Source of the DNA: an uncultured Pseudomonadota bacterium
Lineage (GTDB): Bacteria; Pseudomonadota; Gammaproteobacteria; Burkholderiales; SG8-39
Assembly (NCBI GenBank): GCA_903895005.1
Contig: CAITSH010000330.1
Location: 1-14,342, forward strand
Reading direction: 5' to 3'
DNA length: 14,342 nt
Shown: positions 13,440 through 14,342 of the stretch, in pieces
How the letters are laid out: each line of letters begins with the position of its first letter
How positions within the stretch are numbered: the stretch's first letter is position 1
Notes under the pieces: model-generated
The model's database searches: none
Told to the model about the DNA's origin: nothing
The model's input: the letters and a program-made list of their open reading frames with translations, nothing else
Position numbers and translations under genes: made by a program

Positions 13440-14342
13440 CTATGCAGCGGCGAGACTTCGCGTCTCGACCGCGACGACGGCCTTGGCCTGGTTGAAGTCT
13501 GAGGTGTAGCCGGCGCCGAACAGGCAGCAGGCGAGCAGATTGACGATGGGCAATGGCAGCGGCGCCGTACCGCTCATGACCTTGCGGATGTAATCGGCGG
13601 TGGCCTTGGCGTCGGTGTTTTGCTCCAGTTGCGCAAGGTGTTCGGCGGGTGTGTGCGCCAGCTCGAACAAAACCTGCCCGGCGCCATCGCGGAAAAATTC
13701 TATTTTCGGGCGCTGGCGCGGATTCGCGTAAGGCTCACCCTCGGTACCGCGCATGAGCAGCGCCGTGTCTCCGGTGGCGATGAAGAATTCATGCAGTTTG
13801 AGCAACACCTCCGGATGGGTCACGCTCACCAGCTTGAGCGCCGCACCACCAAACGGATCGATGAGCTTGGCCACCGTATGGCCGCTGTTGCGCACGCCAA
13901 GGCGGTTGCGAAGCGAGAGCAGGCTGGCAAGGCCGGGGGCCAGAACCGCGGTGGGGACAAACGCCAGCTTGTCGTTATCCATTGCAGTCTGCACCTGTGT
14001 CAGCGTGGCACAGGGCAGGATGCCCAGTTCGCGGAATATATAGGCACTGGCAACACGCCCCTGCCCTTCAAGCGTGCCGTGCACCAGCACCGGCAGGCCC
14101 ATACGTTGCAACAGCAGTGCCACGAGAGGCGTCAGGTTCGGTTGGCGCCGCGCGCCGTTGTAAGTACCGATCACCACGGGGCGCACCGCGCCCTTGGGAG
14201 GCTGCAGCTGGTAGACGCGTTCGGACAGGGCCTGCGTGAAACCAAGCAGCTCCGGTACCGATTCGGTCTTGATGCGCAGGGAAAGCAGAATCGCGCCCAG
14301 TTCAAGGTCTGGCACACCGCCATCAAGGATGGCCCCAAACAA
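13440..14342 (-). CDS. ybiB: YbiB/TrpD2-type DNA-binding protein (partial, N-terminus outside window)
   Basis: The frame is open to the right edge; the TTG at the edge is not taken as a start. The 300 visible residues resemble the anthranilate phosphoribosyltransferase fold: LGAILLSLRIKTESVPELLGF (in two parts LGAILLSLRI and KTESVPELLGF), then VVIGTYNGARRQPNLTPL, LVHGTLEGQGRVAS, LGVRNSGHTVAKLIDPFGG and LLMRGTEGEPYANPR. In true TrpD the GTGGD phosphoribosyl-pyrophosphate loop is present; here the matching place reads GTYNGARRQPN, as in TrpD2/YbiB. YbiB is known to bind DNA or RNA and to be LexA-linked in E. coli. Whether that holds here is untested. The full protein is about 320-330 residues, so only the first 20-30 are missing. 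Confidence 0.85.
   Translation of the reverse strand: MFGAILDGGVPDLELGAILLSLRIKTESVPELLGFTQALSERVYQLQPPKGAVRPVVIGTYNGARRQPNLTPLVALLLQRMGLPVLVHGTLEGQGRVASAYIFRELGILPCATLTQVQTAMDNDKLAFVPTAVLAPGLASLLSLRNRLGVRNSGHTVAKLIDPFGGAALKLVSVTHPEVLLKLHEFFIATGDTALLMRGTEGEPYANPRQRPKIEFFRDGAGQVLFELAHTPAEHLAQLEQNTDAKATADYIRKVMSGTAPLPLPIVNLLACCLFGAGYTSDFNQAKAVVAVETRSLAAA

Overview
The window looks like chromosomal core DNA of a high-GC betaproteobacterium. The pointers are the divergent pair YhdP-family protein / glnE, the run ilvE - zf-CHCC zinc-finger protein - waaF, and a YbiB (TrpD2)-type gene; I know these gene orders from betaproteobacteria, from family knowledge and not from a search. LPS heptose transfer, a SLAM-like outer-membrane barrel and an AsmA-like protein confirm a Gram-negative cell. 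I cannot name the genus. No tRNA, rRNA, CRISPR array, transposase or phage gene is visible.

Layout. (1) 1-2009, minus strand: most of a YhdP/TIGR02099 AsmA-like envelope protein, running off the left edge. (2) 2010-2318: a 309-bp divergent intergenic region with a GC hairpin and two opposed TAAAAT boxes. (3) 2319-5045, plus: glnE, the bifunctional adenylyltransferase/removase controlling glutamine synthetase. (4) 5025-5396, minus: a small MAPEG membrane protein that overlaps the glnE tail. (5) 5397-5643: a divergent regulatory region with a perfect 9-bp dyad around TATACA. (6) 5644-8593, plus: a two-gene unit encoding a TPR plus beta-barrel outer-membrane protein of SLAM type and a secreted FecR-domain protein with a long Gly/Ser-rich, beta-rich tail. 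(7) 8731-11956, plus: a tightly packed run of ilvE, a zf-CHCC protein, waaF and a Cys-containing GrdB-like protein; three of the four junctions overlap or are short. (8) 11957-12328: a short open frame carrying the second half of a BFD-like [2Fe-2S] domain (probably a gene remnant), then a hairpin-forming dispersed-type repeat. (9) 12329-14342, minus: a hemerythrin with all seven iron ligands, an unrecognised four-helix membrane protein, and a ybiB-like gene cut by the right edge.

How the genes relate. Most genes are housekeeping (nitrogen regulation, branched-chain amino acids, LPS core, envelope lipid transport). The most promising part for something new is 5583-8593. There a SLAM-like translocon and a FecR-domain protein with a candidate TbpB-like C-terminal barrel sit together behind a strong palindrome and an unusual SD/mini-ORF arrangement. 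They are candidates for an outer-membrane secretion (type XI-like) pair with an undescribed cargo class. The second is the GrdB-like protein, which has CxxC and no selenocysteine and sits in an amino-acid/LPS operon of a probably respiring organism.
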